Below are positions 7,869 to 16,987 of a stretch of 64,000 nt of DNA, in pieces. The notes beneath the pieces were generated by a model that did not search any database, was not told the origin of the DNA, and saw only the letters and a list, made by a program, of their open reading frames with translations. Numbering within the stretch: the stretch's first letter is position 1; each line of letters begins with the position of its first letter. This stretch comes from Paenibacillus sp. J23TS9 (lineage in GTDB: Bacteria; Bacillota; Bacilli; Paenibacillales; Paenibacillaceae), in contig NZ_BOSG01000002.1 of NCBI RefSeq assembly GCF_018403225.1, forward strand, positions 124,001 through 188,000, written 5' to 3'. Both the position numbers and the translations under genes were made by a program.

Positions 7869-8543
7869 ATGATCCTGGTTGTGGTGCTGACCAGCATTTT
7901 GACTCGTTTTCTGCCATTCTCCGCGTTTTTCCGCAATGTGGACACACTTGTTCATGAACTGTCGCATGCGCTGGTTACACTCGTATTGTCGGGTAAGGTC
8001 ATGGTCATTTATCTGTATGGCAATCAGAGCGGAGTCACGCTTTCCTCTTTTGCCGAGAACTGGATGTCGATCCCGATTTCTCTTGCCGGATACATCGGCT
8101 CTGCCCTGTTTGCCCTGCTGCTGTTTTTCCTCTATGCCAAAAGAAAAGAACGCGCCGGACTTATCCTGGTGACGGTGCTTGCAGCCATCGCCGCAGCACT
8201 GTTTGTCCGTAACGGCTACGGCATATTCTGGTGCGCGGGCTTTGCCGTTTTGACTGCCCTCGTTGCATATATGGCTCCACCCTGGCTGCGAAACGGCTAT
8301 TATATGCTTATTGCTTTTATTTGCCTGGTCGAGTCCGTTGTCAGTCCATTCGTGATCTTATCTTTATCCCTCTACAATCCGGGCGCTGCGGGAGACGCAG
8401 CGAATCTGGCTCAAGTCTCGCATATCCCGGCTTTGATCTGGTGTCTGATCTTTGCCGCCATCTCCTTATGGACCGCGAAGCTCTCCACATCACTGCTGTT
8501 CAAGCGGGGCTTCGGCGGCAAGCCGCAGACCTCAGGACGGTGA
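7869..8543 (+). CDS. M50-like membrane metalloprotease family protein
   Basis: The 224-residue multi-pass protein has the HExxH-type zinc motif as HELSH inside NVDTLVHELSHALVTLVLSG near residues 24-45. About six hydrophobic segments follow. This is the arrangement of the compact M50-type family of Firmicutes, which lacks the PDZ domain of RseP/SpoIVFB-like enzymes. The substrate is unknown. The only ATG (7869) has no close ribosome binding site; GAGGGGGA lies at 7839-7846, so a non-ATG start such as ATT 7851 in the same frame cannot be excluded. It appears monocistronic with a terminator at 8551-8589. Confidence 0.75.
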   Translation: MILVVVLTSILTRFLPFSAFFRNVDTLVHELSHALVTLVLSGKVMVIYLYGNQSGVTLSSFAENWMSIPISLAGYIGSALFALLLFFLYAKRKERAGLILVTVLAAIAAALFVRNGYGIFWCAGFAVLTALVAYMAPPWLRNGYYMLIAFICLVESVVSPFVILSLSLYNPGAAGDAANLAQVSHIPALIWCLIFAAISLWTAKLSTSLLFKRGFGGKPQTSGR

Positions 8544-8550
8544 TCTAAAT

Positions 8551-8589
8551 AGGCAGCAACGAACCTCTATATAAGGTTCTTTGCTGCCT
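8551..8589 (+). terminator. Hairpin terminator of the M50-like gene
   Basis: Arms AGGCAGCAA (8551-8559) and TTGCTGCCT (8581-8589) extend inward through CGAACCT/AGGTTCT with one mismatch. A short T-rich stretch follows. Confidence 0.7.
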
Positions 8590-8676
8590 TTGTTCATGTA
8601 TGGAATTTGTAAATGCTCGCATCGTTAAATTTACGGATGAATATTCCATCGGGCTTGATATGCTTTAACTTTTATA

Positions 8677-8718
8677 GGGTAGTCATGGATGGCCAAGCGC
8701 ATCCATGACTACCCTTTT
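8677..8718 (+). terminator. Orphan terminator-like hairpin
   Basis: Perfect 15-base arms GGGTAGTCATGGATG (8677-8691) and CATCCATGACTACCC (8700-8714) are followed by TTTTCTTGTT. It lies between the previous terminator and the mntH promoter with no open frame before it. It may end a short RNA or back up the upstream terminator. Confidence 0.6.
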
Positions 8719-8817
8719 CTTGTTATTGCTGCTGTTTTTGCATGATTACCTGACATGTACAACGGACAAGGTTTGCTCTATGGCAATTAATTTTTATCAA
8801 TAAAAATATATTAGCCA

Positions 8818-8846
8818 TTGACAAAAATGTTTACCTAGGGCAAAAT
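8818..8846 (+). promoter_or_regulatory. mntH promoter with MntR operator
   Basis: TTGACA (8818-8823) and CAAAAT (8841-8846) are 17 bases apart. The spacer and -10 hold GTTTACCTAGGGCAAA (8829-8844), matching the reverse complement of the B. subtilis MntR box (TTTGCCTTAAGGAAAC) at 13 of 16 positions. MntR with Mn(II) represses mntH, so transcription should fall when manganese is sufficient. Confidence 0.75.
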
Positions 8847-8899
8847 GTGATTAAAGTACGATTCGGAAATCAAATCTAAAGATGATTGAAGGGATAATG

Positions 8900-10279
8900 A
8901 TGGAAAACCCAACTCCACTTAAACAAACACAACCACGTAAACATCAAATACTTAGCTCCGCAAATGGTCTGAGCCTTGAAGAAGTTAATAACACGGTATC
9001 ACTTCCAAAAAATGCAGGATTCTGGAAAAAGCTTGCTGCCTATAGTGGCCCGGGTGCTTTGGTCGCCGTCGGATATATGGATCCGGGAAATTGGATTACA
9101 TCCATACAAGGCGGGGCACAATTTGGTTATACGCTTCTCAGCATCATTCTGCTGTCCAGCCTGATTGCCATGCTGCTTCAAGGCATGTGCGCCAAGCTTG
9201 GAATTGTTACCGGAATGGATCTGGCTCAGGCTACACGCCAGGCTACCAGTAAACCGGTTGCCACCATCCTTTGGATACTGACCGAGCTTGCCATTATGGC
9301 GACGGACATTGCAGAGGTCATCGGGGGCGCGGTAGCACTGCAGCTTCTGTTCAAAATTCCACTTTTGATCGGCGTGCTGATCACAACATTGGATGTGCTT
9401 CTACTGCTGCTGCTGGCTAAAGTCGGCTTCCGGAAAATTGAAGCTATTGTAGCCACGCTCATAGCGACCATATTTATCGTTTTCTTATATGAGGTTATTT
9501 TATCGAATCCAAGTATCGGACCTCTGCTTCAAGGCTTCATTCCAAGCCCTGAGATCGCGACCAATAACGGAATGCTGCTGATCGCGCTTGGCATCGTCGG
9601 TGCGACCGTCATGCCTCATAATTTGTATTTGCACTCTTCCTTGGTACAAACGCGTCAATTCGAACGTAACCTTGAAGGCAAAAAGGAAGCTGTTCGCTTC
9701 TCGACCATCGATTCAAACCTTCAGCTCAGTGTCGCATTCGTCATTAACTGCCTGCTGCTGGTGCTCGGGGCTGCGATGTTCTTCGGGACAACGAGTGATT
9801 TGGGCCGGTTCACGGATTTGTACAACGCTCTGGCCGATAACGCCATTGTCGGTGCGATTGCAAGTCCATTATTAAGCACTTTGTTTGCCGTAGCCCTGCT
9901 TGCCTCCGGCCAAAATTCCACCATTACGGGGACCTTGTCCGGTCAGATCGTCATGGAAGGCTTCATCCGAATGAAAATCCCAACTTGGCTGCGCAGAATG
10001 ATCACACGGATCATCGCCGTGATTCCGGTCATCATTTGCGTCGTTGTATACGGCGGCCGTGAGAATGCGGTTGAACAACTGCTTCTTTACACTCAAGTAT
10101 TTCTTAGCGTACAGCTGCCGTTTGCCATCATTCCTTTGACCATATTCACCAGCGACAAGAAACGGATGGGGGAATTCGCCAATCCCCCTTGGATCAAGTA
10201 TCTGTCTTGGACCATCGCTATTATTTTGTCCCTGCTAAACGTATTCCTGATCTACGGCACTTTTGCAGGGTTAGGTTGA
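8900..10279 (+). CDS. mntH: Nramp-family divalent metal (manganese) transporter MntH
   Basis: This proton-coupled importer takes Mn(II) and related ions through the cytoplasmic membrane. The product has the Nramp signatures: DPGN in [20 protein letters not shown] near the first membrane helix, and [15 protein letters not shown] in the middle, both metal-site helices. There are about eleven hydrophobic segments. The start is probably ATG 8900, because GAAGGG (8888-8893) gives a spacing of six; ATG 8897 and ATG 8882 also lie in frame, the latter without a ribosome binding site. From 8900 the product is 459 residues, with a 30-35 residue polar N-terminal tail before the first helix. An MntR operator in the promoter supports a role in manganese uptake. 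It appears monocistronic. Confidence 0.92.
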   Translation: MENPTPLKQTQPRKHQILSSANGLSLEEVNNTVSLPKNAGFWKKLAAYSGPGALVAVGYMDPGNWITSIQGGAQFGYTLLSIILLSSLIAMLLQGMCAKLGIVTGMDLAQATRQATSKPVATILWILTELAIMATDIAEVIGGAVALQLLFKIPLLIGVLITTLDVLLLLLLAKVGFRKIEAIVATLIATIFIVFLYEVILSNPSIGPLLQGFIPSPEIATNNGMLLIALGIVGATVMPHNLYLHSSLVQTRQFERNLEGKKEAVRFSTIDSNLQLSVAFVINCLLLVLGAAMFFGTTSDLGRFTDLYNALADNAIVGAIASPLLSTLFAVALLASGQNSTITGTLSGQIVMEGFIRMKIPTWLRRMITRIIAVIPVIICVVVYGGRENAVEQLLLYTQVFLSVQLPFAIIPLTIFTSDKKRMGEFANPPWIKYLSWTIAIILSLLNVFLIYGTFAGLG

Positions 10280-10345
10280 GCCGTTGAACATCCTGCTGCC
10301 GGCTCTTGTTCTCCTGCACATGACGGGAATCATTCACATCAAATA

Positions 10346-10402
10346 AAAAAAGGCAATCTCTTGGCCCTGTCATGGACAGAACCGTATAGAGATTGCCTTT
10401 TT
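10346..10402. terminator. Bidirectional terminator between mntH and gnd
   Basis: Arms AAAAAGGCAATCTCT and AGAGATTGCCTTTTT pair across a loop of about 28 bases. A runs at one end and T runs at the other make it work for both converging genes. Confidence 0.85.
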
Positions 10403-10419
10403 GATTTGGCTCCTAATTC

Positions 10420-11838
10420 TTATTCACCAGACTCCATCCATTGGAAATGGAAGACGCCTTCTTTGTCGACACGCTGGAACGTATGCGCTCCGAAGTAGTC
10501 GCGCTGGGCCTGCAGCAGGTTGGCTGGCAGCCGCTCCGTACGATAGCTGTCGAAGTAAGCCAAAGCCGATGCAAATGCCGGTACCGGGATGCCGCGCTGC
10601 ATCGCGATGGACACGACATTTCTCCAGGCTTCCTGATAGTTGTTCACGACCCAGCCGAAATAATCGTCGAGCAGCAGGTTTTTCAGACCCGGATTTTTGT
10701 CATAGGCTTCCTTGATATTTTGGAGGAAACGGGCACGAATGATGCAGCCCCCTCTAAAAATCATCGCGATGCTGCCAAAGTTCAAATTCCAGTTGTACTC
10801 CTCAGAGGCGGAACGGAGCTGGGCGAACCCTTGGGCATACGAAGCGATTTTGCTGGCATAGAGCGCTTTGCGTACCGCTTCAACGAACTCTCTTGAATCG
10901 CCTGTATACGGAGTCGTCTTAGGTCCGCTCAGAACTCGGCTGGCCTGCACACGTTCTTCTTTCATCGCGGACAAAAACCGGGAAAATACCGATTCGGTCA
11001 CGATGGAAAGCGGTACCCCGAGATCCAGGGAGCTTTGGCTCGTCCATTTGCCTGTCCCCTTTTGTCCTGCGGCATCCAGAATGACATCGACCATCGCTTT
11101 GCCGGTTTCGGGATCCTTTTTGGAGAAAATATCCGCCGTGATCTCGATCAGATAGCTGTCCAGCTCGCCCCGGTTCCACTCTGTAAAAATGTCATGCAGC
11201 TCTTCTGTGCTGAGATTCAGCACATCCTTCAGCAGATGATAGGCTTCCCCGATAAGCTGCATATCGCCGTATTCAATGCCGTTATGCACCATTTTAACGT
11301 AGTGGCCTGATCCGCCCTCTCCGATATAAGTCGAACAAGGATCTCCGTTCACTTTCGCGGAAATGGCCGTCAGGATCGGTTCCACCAATTCATAGGCATC
11401 CTTCTGCCCGCCCGGCATAATGGCAGGACCCTTAAGTGCCCCTTCTTCACCACCGGAAACTCCAGCTCCGATAAACCGGAGTCCTTTGGCTTGAAGCTCC
11501 TTGTATCTCCGCTCCGTGTCAGGGAAGTAGGCGTTGCCGCCATCAATCAGAATATCCCCTTCTTGCAAATGCGGCACAAGCTGCTCAATCAGCGCATCGG
11601 TTGGCTGACCCGCTTTGACCATCATCATGATTTTACGCGGCGTTTTAAGAGACTGTACAAATTCCTCGATACTGAACGCGCCGACGACGTTTTTGCCTTC
11701 AGCCTCGGCCAGGAGTTCTCTCGTCTTTTCAGGTGAACGGTTATATAAAGCGACCGAGAAGCCCTTACTTTCCATATTTAAGGCCAGATTTTTCCCCATG
11801 ACGGCGAGTCCAGCCACTCCGATCTGTTGTTTGCTCAT
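10420..11838 (-). CDS. gnd: 6-phosphogluconate dehydrogenase, decarboxylating
   Basis: The enzyme oxidises and decarboxylates 6-phosphogluconate to ribulose 5-phosphate, making NADPH (or NADH) in the oxidative pentose phosphate pathway. The 472-residue product has the N-terminal dinucleotide motif [16 protein letters not shown], the family stretch [22 protein letters not shown] near 127-148, and the all-helical domain with [16 protein letters not shown] near 260-275 and [16 protein letters not shown] near 355-370. The full length is normal. ATG 11838 has an AGGAGG site. It is the last gene of zwf-tal-gnd, starting 33 bases after tal. Confidence 0.96.
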   Translation of the reverse strand: MSKQQIGVAGLAVMGKNLALNMESKGFSVALYNRSPEKTRELLAEAEGKNVVGAFSIEEFVQSLKTPRKIMMMVKAGQPTDALIEQLVPHLQEGDILIDGGNAYFPDTERRYKELQAKGLRFIGAGVSGGEEGALKGPAIMPGGQKDAYELVEPILTAISAKVNGDPCSTYIGEGGSGHYVKMVHNGIEYGDMQLIGEAYHLLKDVLNLSTEELHDIFTEWNRGELDSYLIEITADIFSKKDPETGKAMVDVILDAAGQKGTGKWTSQSSLDLGVPLSIVTESVFSRFLSAMKEERVQASRVLSGPKTTPYTGDSREFVEAVRKALYASKIASYAQGFAQLRSASEEYNWNLNFGSIAMIFRGGCIIRARFLQNIKEAYDKNPGLKNLLLDDYFGWVVNNYQEAWRNVVSIAMQRGIPVPAFASALAYFDSYRTERLPANLLQAQRDYFGAHTFQRVDKEGVFHFQWMESGE

Positions 11839-11871
11839 CGTTTCTTTTCTCCTCCTAAGTCTCTTTGCTGA

Positions 11872-12537
11872 TTATTTGACGCTATTCTTCCAGTCGGCTG
11901 CAAATTTCGCAAGTCCTTGATCCGTTAGCGGGTGTTTCGCGATTTGTTCAATGACAGCAAATGGAACCGTCGCGATATGAGCACCTGCCATTGCGACGCG
12001 GGTCACATGATCCGGATGACGGACGGATGCGGCGATAATTTGCGCGTCCAGTTGATGCGTGCGGAACAGCTGCGCGATTTTGTCCACCAGTAGTACCCCG
12101 TCCTCCGAAATATCATCCAGACGGCCCAGAAAAGGCGATACGTACGTTGCACCGGCGCGGGCCGCAAGGAGTGCCTGGTTGACGGTAAAGATCAGCGTTA
12201 CGTTGGTTTTGACGCCTTTGGCGGACAAATAACGGCAGGCTTCCAGACCCGCGAGAGTCATTGGCAGCTTGATCGTAATATTAGGATCATGATTGTTAAT
12301 TTTGATCAGTTCATTGGCCTGGGCAATCATTTCTTCTGCCGTTTCCGCATCCGGGGTGACTTCAGCGGAGACCGATTCCACTTCGGGAACCAGCTGCAAA
12401 ATTTCAGCGATACGATCCTCAAATTTCACACCTTCTTTGGCTACCAGGGAAGGATTCGTTGTCACGCCGGACAAAACCCCAATTTTGTATGCCGATTGAA
12501 TGTCCTGTACATTAGCGGTATCAATAAAAAATTTCAT
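11872..12537 (-). CDS. tal: Transaldolase (fructose-6-phosphate aldolase-like small type)
   Basis: The 221-residue product is of the short transaldolase type. It begins [36 protein letters not shown], the strand 1 signature. The Schiff-base lysine is in NITIKLPMT near 89-97, and the core continues through [31 protein letters not shown]. It transfers dihydroxyacetone units between sugar phosphates, or in some relatives acts as fructose-6-phosphate aldolase. Its place between zwf and gnd favours transaldolase. A GGAGG site lies just upstream of ATG 12537. Confidence 0.93.
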   Translation of the reverse strand: MKFFIDTANVQDIQSAYKIGVLSGVTTNPSLVAKEGVKFEDRIAEILQLVPEVESVSAEVTPDAETAEEMIAQANELIKINNHDPNITIKLPMTLAGLEACRYLSAKGVKTNVTLIFTVNQALLAARAGATYVSPFLGRLDDISEDGVLLVDKIAQLFRTHQLDAQIIAASVRHPDHVTRVAMAGAHIATVPFAVIEQIAKHPLTDQGLAKFAADWKNSVK

Positions 12538-12601
12538 TTAAAAAACCTCCAGTAAATGAATTCGATTTTGATTGCATGGTAGGGATCACTGAATAGGAAA
12601 A

Positions 12602-14149
12602 TTAATTGACAGGCACGGGTTCTATATGTTGATCCTGTACTTGATCTACTTGGTTCACCGCTGCAGGAGCAGCAGGTTCGGACAGTTCGTCAAACCACCA
12701 GTGAAATCCGTCATCAGCTAGCAGCGCAGCGGCGGCTGCCGGTCCGTGAGAACCCGCTTCATACGGGTACAGCGGCACCTCATTCGCAGCAAAGGCTTCA
12801 AGGATCGGCTGAACCCATTGCCAGGAAAGCTCGACTTCATTCCAGTGTACGAAGAATGTAGAATCACCGTTTAGCGCGTCATGAATCAGCGTTTCGTAAG
12901 CCTCCGGAGCTTCTTCCCGATCCGGGTACATATCGATATGTACCGGCTTAAACTTCTCTTTGTGATGCGGATCCCGCGTATTCAATTGAAGCGTAATCCC
13001 TTCATTTGGGCCAATCTCAATGACAAGCATATTCGGGACCGTCGTCTTATCCGGATGCAGGGAAGAGCTTAGCGGTTCTTTGAATTCGATCACGATCCGC
13101 GTATGTTTGGATTGCATGCGTTTGCCCGTCCGGATATAAAACGGAACCCCGCGCCAGTGGTAATTATCGATGTGCAGCTTGGCGGCGATAAACGTATCGT
13201 TCATCGACTCGGGTGAAATGCCGGGTTCGGAGGTATAACCTTGAACCGTTTTTTCTTGAATCGTTCCTGAAGCGTATTGCCCGCGTACGATCCGGCTGTG
13301 TACATCCTGTCTTTGGAGAGGATCCAGCGCTTCGAGAACTTTTCTTTTCTTGAGTCTGACATCCTCTGGCGAGGCGATGTTATGGGGTGAATGGATGGTC
13401 AGCATCATGAGCAGCTGGAGCATATGGTTCTGGAACATATCCCGAACGGCTCCGGCCTGATCGTAGTAACCTGCCCGCTCTTCCACACCTACGGTTTCGT
13501 CTGCGGTAATCTGGACGTTAGCGATATAACGGTTGTTCCACAGCGCCTGAATGACGGGGTTCGCTTCCTTCAGCGCCTCCAGCTGCTGTACCATAGGCTT
13601 GCCGAGATAATGGTCGATCCGGTAGATCTCCTCTTCGGTAAATGCCTGACTGAGCTGGCTGTTCAGTTCCCGCGCGGAAGCAAGGTCATGACCGAAGGGC
13701 TTCTCGATCACGAGTCGCTTCCAGCCTGCTGTGCTGCCGAGTCCGCTTTCCTCGATTTGGGATGCAATCGTGCCGAAGAAGTTCGGGGCAACGGACAAGT
13801 AGAACAAACGGTTTGCCGTTCCTCCTACCTCCTGTTCCCATTTTCCCACCCGTTCGTTTAACTGGACAAAGTGCGATTGCTGATCGATATGAAGAACATT
13901 AAAGCCGAACAAGCCTAGAAAAGCTTGCAGGGTATCATTTTCTTGGACTTCCAATCGGTAAAAATCATGAAGAGACTGCTTCACATGAGCTTGAAAAGTT
14001 TCGTCCGAAAGTTCCTTTCGTCCGAGACCGATCACGGAGAAAAATTTCGGCAGCTTTCCATTCATATATAAATGATACAAGGCGGGGTATATTTTCCGTT
14101 TGGCCAAATCCCCGGTTGCTCCAAACAATACAAAAGTTATAGGATTCAT
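12602..14149 (-). CDS. zwf: Glucose-6-phosphate 1-dehydrogenase
   Basis: It oxidises glucose 6-phosphate to 6-phosphogluconolactone with NADP, the entry step of the oxidative pentose phosphate pathway. The nucleotide-binding start is MNPITFVLFGATGDLAKRKIYPAL. The substrate signature is RIDHYLGKPMVQQL near 178-191, with VIEKPFGHDLASA just before it. The open frame extends 39 codons further, but ATG 14149 has AAGGAG eight bases upstream and starts the family. The 515-residue length is normal, with a short Pro/Gln-rich tail beyond the FHWWFDEL end of the conserved domain. It heads the operon and is divergent from a LysR regulator. Confidence 0.95.
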   Translation of the reverse strand: MNPITFVLFGATGDLAKRKIYPALYHLYMNGKLPKFFSVIGLGRKELSDETFQAHVKQSLHDFYRLEVQENDTLQAFLGLFGFNVLHIDQQSHFVQLNERVGKWEQEVGGTANRLFYLSVAPNFFGTIASQIEESGLGSTAGWKRLVIEKPFGHDLASARELNSQLSQAFTEEEIYRIDHYLGKPMVQQLEALKEANPVIQALWNNRYIANVQITADETVGVEERAGYYDQAGAVRDMFQNHMLQLLMMLTIHSPHNIASPEDVRLKKRKVLEALDPLQRQDVHSRIVRGQYASGTIQEKTVQGYTSEPGISPESMNDTFIAAKLHIDNYHWRGVPFYIRTGKRMQSKHTRIVIEFKEPLSSSLHPDKTTVPNMLVIEIGPNEGITLQLNTRDPHHKEKFKPVHIDMYPDREEAPEAYETLIHDALNGDSTFFVHWNEVELSWQWVQPILEAFAANEVPLYPYEAGSHGPAAAAALLADDGFHWWFDELSEPAAPAAVNQVDQVQDQHIEPVPVN

Positions 14150-14290
14150 TTCAATTGCTCCTTCCATCAGGGTTTTATAGCGAGCTTGGTCATTTCCGCC
14201 CGCAAAACTCTGGTTTCTTTTTCTTGGATTCACTATAATACAAATATGTGGCATACATGTAATCAATATATTTCTGAGGAGCTATAGACC

Positions 14291-15175
14291 GTGTCTATGA
14301 CCAATAATTACGAACTGTATAAAGTATTCTACTGGGCCGCCAAAATGGGTAGTTTAACGCAGGCAGCAAAGGCATTGTACCTCACCCAACCCAGCGTCAG
14401 TCACGCAATTAAGCAGCTTGAAGAACGGGTTGGCGTAACCCTTTTTTACCGCAATGCCAAAGGGGTAGCCCTTACTCAGGAAGGTAAGATTCTTTTTTCA
14501 TATATTGAGCAATCTCAAATTCTCATTACCTTGGCAGAAGAAAAAATGGTGGCGCTGAAAAACCTGGACAGTGGTGAGCTGAGGATCGGCGGCAGCGATT
14601 CATTGTTTAAACATTATCTGCTTCCGTTTTTGGAAGATTTCCATGTTCAATATCCGGGGGTTAAGCTGCACCTGAATCATGGCACGACACCGGAAGTGAT
14701 TTCTTACCTTAAGGAAGGGCGGATTGATCTGGGGGTGGTGCGGATGCCGATCGTGGATTCCCAGCTTGAAGTCAGCGAAAGCATCCAGCTTCAGGATTGT
14801 TTCGTGGCGGGTGAGCGTTATGCGGAGCTGAAGGGACAAGCCCTGTCCATGGAGCAGCTGATGGAGTACCCGGTAATTCTGTTCTCGCGCAACAGCCGGG
14901 TAAGGATGGCGATTACGGAACTTTTCCAAAAATACGGACATGAGCTGAAGCCGGACATTGAAGTAGGGAGCGTTGACCTGCTTATTGAATTTGCACGGAG
15001 GGGTCTCGGCATTTCCTTTGTGACGCGCGAATTCGTATCCAAGGAATTGAAGGAAGGATCCCTGTTCGAGATAGAGCTTGATATTGAGATCCCTCCCTCC
15101 AAGGTAGGGGTCATGATTATGCGCAATCTGCCGATCTCTACGGCAGCCACGAAGTTCATGGAGTTGGTTCGGTAA
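14291..15175 (+). CDS. LysR-family transcriptional regulator divergent from zwf
   Basis: Residues 5-65 are the LysR winged-helix domain: YKVFYWAAKMGSLTQAAKALYLTQPSVSHAIKQLEERVG, then LFYRNAKGVALTQEGKILF. Residues about 90-290 form the co-inducer-binding domain. GTG 14291 is chosen because GAGGAG (14276-14281) gives a spacing of nine; ATG 14297 is alternative. It is 141 bases from zwf and faces away from it, the usual arrangement for a LysR regulator and its target. Control of zwf-tal-gnd is therefore inferred. The ligand cannot be read from the sequence. Confidence 0.9.
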   Translation: MSMTNNYELYKVFYWAAKMGSLTQAAKALYLTQPSVSHAIKQLEERVGVTLFYRNAKGVALTQEGKILFSYIEQSQILITLAEEKMVALKNLDSGELRIGGSDSLFKHYLLPFLEDFHVQYPGVKLHLNHGTTPEVISYLKEGRIDLGVVRMPIVDSQLEVSESIQLQDCFVAGERYAELKGQALSMEQLMEYPVILFSRNSRVRMAITELFQKYGHELKPDIEVGSVDLLIEFARRGLGISFVTREFVSKELKEGSLFEIELDIEIPPSKVGVMIMRNLPISTAATKFMELVR

Positions 15176-15206
15176 TAGGTATTCTTTTCGTATGAGCGGG
15201 AAGAAT

Positions 15207-16781
15207 TTACGCCTTAGTGCCCATCTCACGGATCGTTTGCATGGAGCAATCCCAACGCCACCTTGGCAATTGCCCCTGCAGATGCACCCCGCCGTACCAT
15301 GCATCGATTCCTTTCTTCTCGGCCCAATCCTCCTTTCCATCCATGATGTCCCTGCCATGCTTCGTTAAAGCAACTACTCGATCTTGAAGCGATATGGATG
15401 AATCGTTATACGTTGGGAGCGGCTTCATGCCGCTGATTTGCAGCAAAGGGTACGGATCCTGTGACATTTCCTTTAAAATATGCCAGTATTCCAAATCTCC
15501 CATACCTAATCTATGGAGCTTATTCCCTATCTGCTGAAATAATGTTTGCGGAGAATTTATTCCCGCATGAATCATTTCCAGCGTAGTTTGTTCTACAATG
15601 CCTAGTCCATTATAGGTGGAAGGAAAGCGCGATAAATGCATTTGAAATGCATCATGGGCAAACGGCAGCGCGGACGTATCTTCCCGTAACAATTGCTGCA
15701 GTCGTCCTGGATCTTGCGATGTGTAGGCTTGCCAAAACAATCGGCCTAAATCCAGTTCCGCTGCTCCAATCGTTTTCCATGTGCCCGACAATGTTTCCAT
15801 TTGAGCCTCAGAGAGCTGCCCCAGTCCTCGAAAGAGTTCAATCCCCGGATACTCTCCGATGCACAATAAGCTCAGCTTCGTGCTTGGCAAAGGATGCTCC
15901 GAAAACCAATGAAGCAGGAAGCACAGCATCGTCTGATCGAATAGATCATGCTCAAACCATAATATAATTTCGTCGTATCGAGCCGAATCAGCCAAAGCCT
16001 TTTCTTGCATATCCACATTCTGTATATATTCCTTTTGCGGAACCCCCAAGGTTTGTTCAAGGTATTGCGCCCTGTCAAAGCGGTTGTCCAATGAAGTAGA
16101 ATTCAATGTTACAGGACCATGGGGATACACCTCTCTCCACACTAAAACATCCCCTTGCACAATGCCATTACGCAGCTTCTGCGCTACCGAATCTCCGTTT
16201 ACGATATGAAGCACATCTTTTCCTCCTTCGTACAAATGGTTGAACACGGAAATGAAATCAGTCACGGGAAGTGCAACTTTCAGCTTGCGGCGTGCATCAA
16301 ACAACCGCTTTTTCAGTACCGGTACCGAAGCTCCCAGAAACCCGGAAATCTCTTGAAGGGAGTAGCCCTGAAAATAAAATAATTGAACGGCAATTCGCAT
16401 ATTGGGCGTTAATTGTGCTATAGAATCGTGAACCAGCTGCTGCGCCTCCCTTTTCTCAACAATGTCTGATACACATATGGGGGACTCTGCTGATTCCGCT
16501 ACTTCATCATAGGGTATTGCCAGGTGCTGCTTACGGCGGATAATACGAAAACATTGCCGCACTACAATAGCTTTAAACCATCCTGGAAAAGCTTCAATGG
16601 ATCGTAGTTTATTCAAATGCAGAAAGGCTTCCGTGAAAGCTTCCTGGACGGCATCTTCCGCTAATTGAAAATCATGCAGCTTTTCGTACGCAACCGCATT
16701 CGCCATCGCTGCATAATGCCTAACGATACGTTCAAAAGCCTGCCTGTCCCCTTGCCTTGCCTCTTCAATATATTGAAGCAT
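15207..16781 (-). CDS. ECF sigma factor fused to a DUF1835-type domain
   Basis: This 524-residue protein has two parts in one uninterrupted frame. Residues 1-170 are an ECF sigma factor: region 2 (ARQGDRQAFERIVRHYAAMANAVAYEKL, AEDAVQEAFTEAFLHLNKL, FPGWFKAIVVRQCFRIIRRK) and region 4 (LTPNMRIAVQLFYFQGYSLQEISGFLGASVPVLKKRLFDARRKL). Residues about 190-440 match the DUF1835 pattern (LHIVNGDSVAQKLRNGIVQGDVLVWREVYPHGPV, ILWFEHDLFDQTMLCFLLHWFS, LSRFPSTYNGL). DUF1835 proteins usually stand alone and have no known function. The C-terminal 80 residues continue the same family. There is no anti-sigma gene beside it, so the fused domain may regulate the sigma part. It starts at ATG 16781 with an AGGGAAGGG-type site. 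Confidence 0.85.
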   Translation of the reverse strand: MLQYIEEARQGDRQAFERIVRHYAAMANAVAYEKLHDFQLAEDAVQEAFTEAFLHLNKLRSIEAFPGWFKAIVVRQCFRIIRRKQHLAIPYDEVAESAESPICVSDIVEKREAQQLVHDSIAQLTPNMRIAVQLFYFQGYSLQEISGFLGASVPVLKKRLFDARRKLKVALPVTDFISVFNHLYEGGKDVLHIVNGDSVAQKLRNGIVQGDVLVWREVYPHGPVTLNSTSLDNRFDRAQYLEQTLGVPQKEYIQNVDMQEKALADSARYDEIILWFEHDLFDQTMLCFLLHWFSEHPLPSTKLSLLCIGEYPGIELFRGLGQLSEAQMETLSGTWKTIGAAELDLGRLFWQAYTSQDPGRLQQLLREDTSALPFAHDAFQMHLSRFPSTYNGLGIVEQTTLEMIHAGINSPQTLFQQIGNKLHRLGMGDLEYWHILKEMSQDPYPLLQISGMKPLPTYNDSSISLQDRVVALTKHGRDIMDGKEDWAEKKGIDAWYGGVHLQGQLPRWRWDCSMQTIREMGTKA

Positions 16782-16897
16782 GCCCCTTCCCTCCCTTCTT
16801 CCGTATTACAACAAAGTGCCCATGGAGTCCACAAAGGTTACCTGAATGTATCACAATCATTCATTCGAGCAGATCCCGATATACGATAGTATACAAA

Positions 16898-16924
16898 AAA
16901 AAGGGGACTCCTCGCCCCCTTTTT
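16898..16924 (-). terminator. Terminator after the anti-sigma gene
   Basis: AAAAAGGGG and CCCCCTTTTT arms surround an eight-base loop. On the minus strand a T run follows, so it ends the sigma/anti-sigma operon at 16988-18477. It looks usable in both directions. Confidence 0.75.
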
Positions 16925-16987
16925 ACTCCCCTATTAACATTTCACGGCTTTAACATCCAACTTGATTAACCTCTTCAGGCTCATACC

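Noticed and set aside
14600-15358. Minus-strand frame of 252 codons opposite the LysR gene
   Set aside because: It mirrors the LysR gene, with no recognisable protein or binding site.
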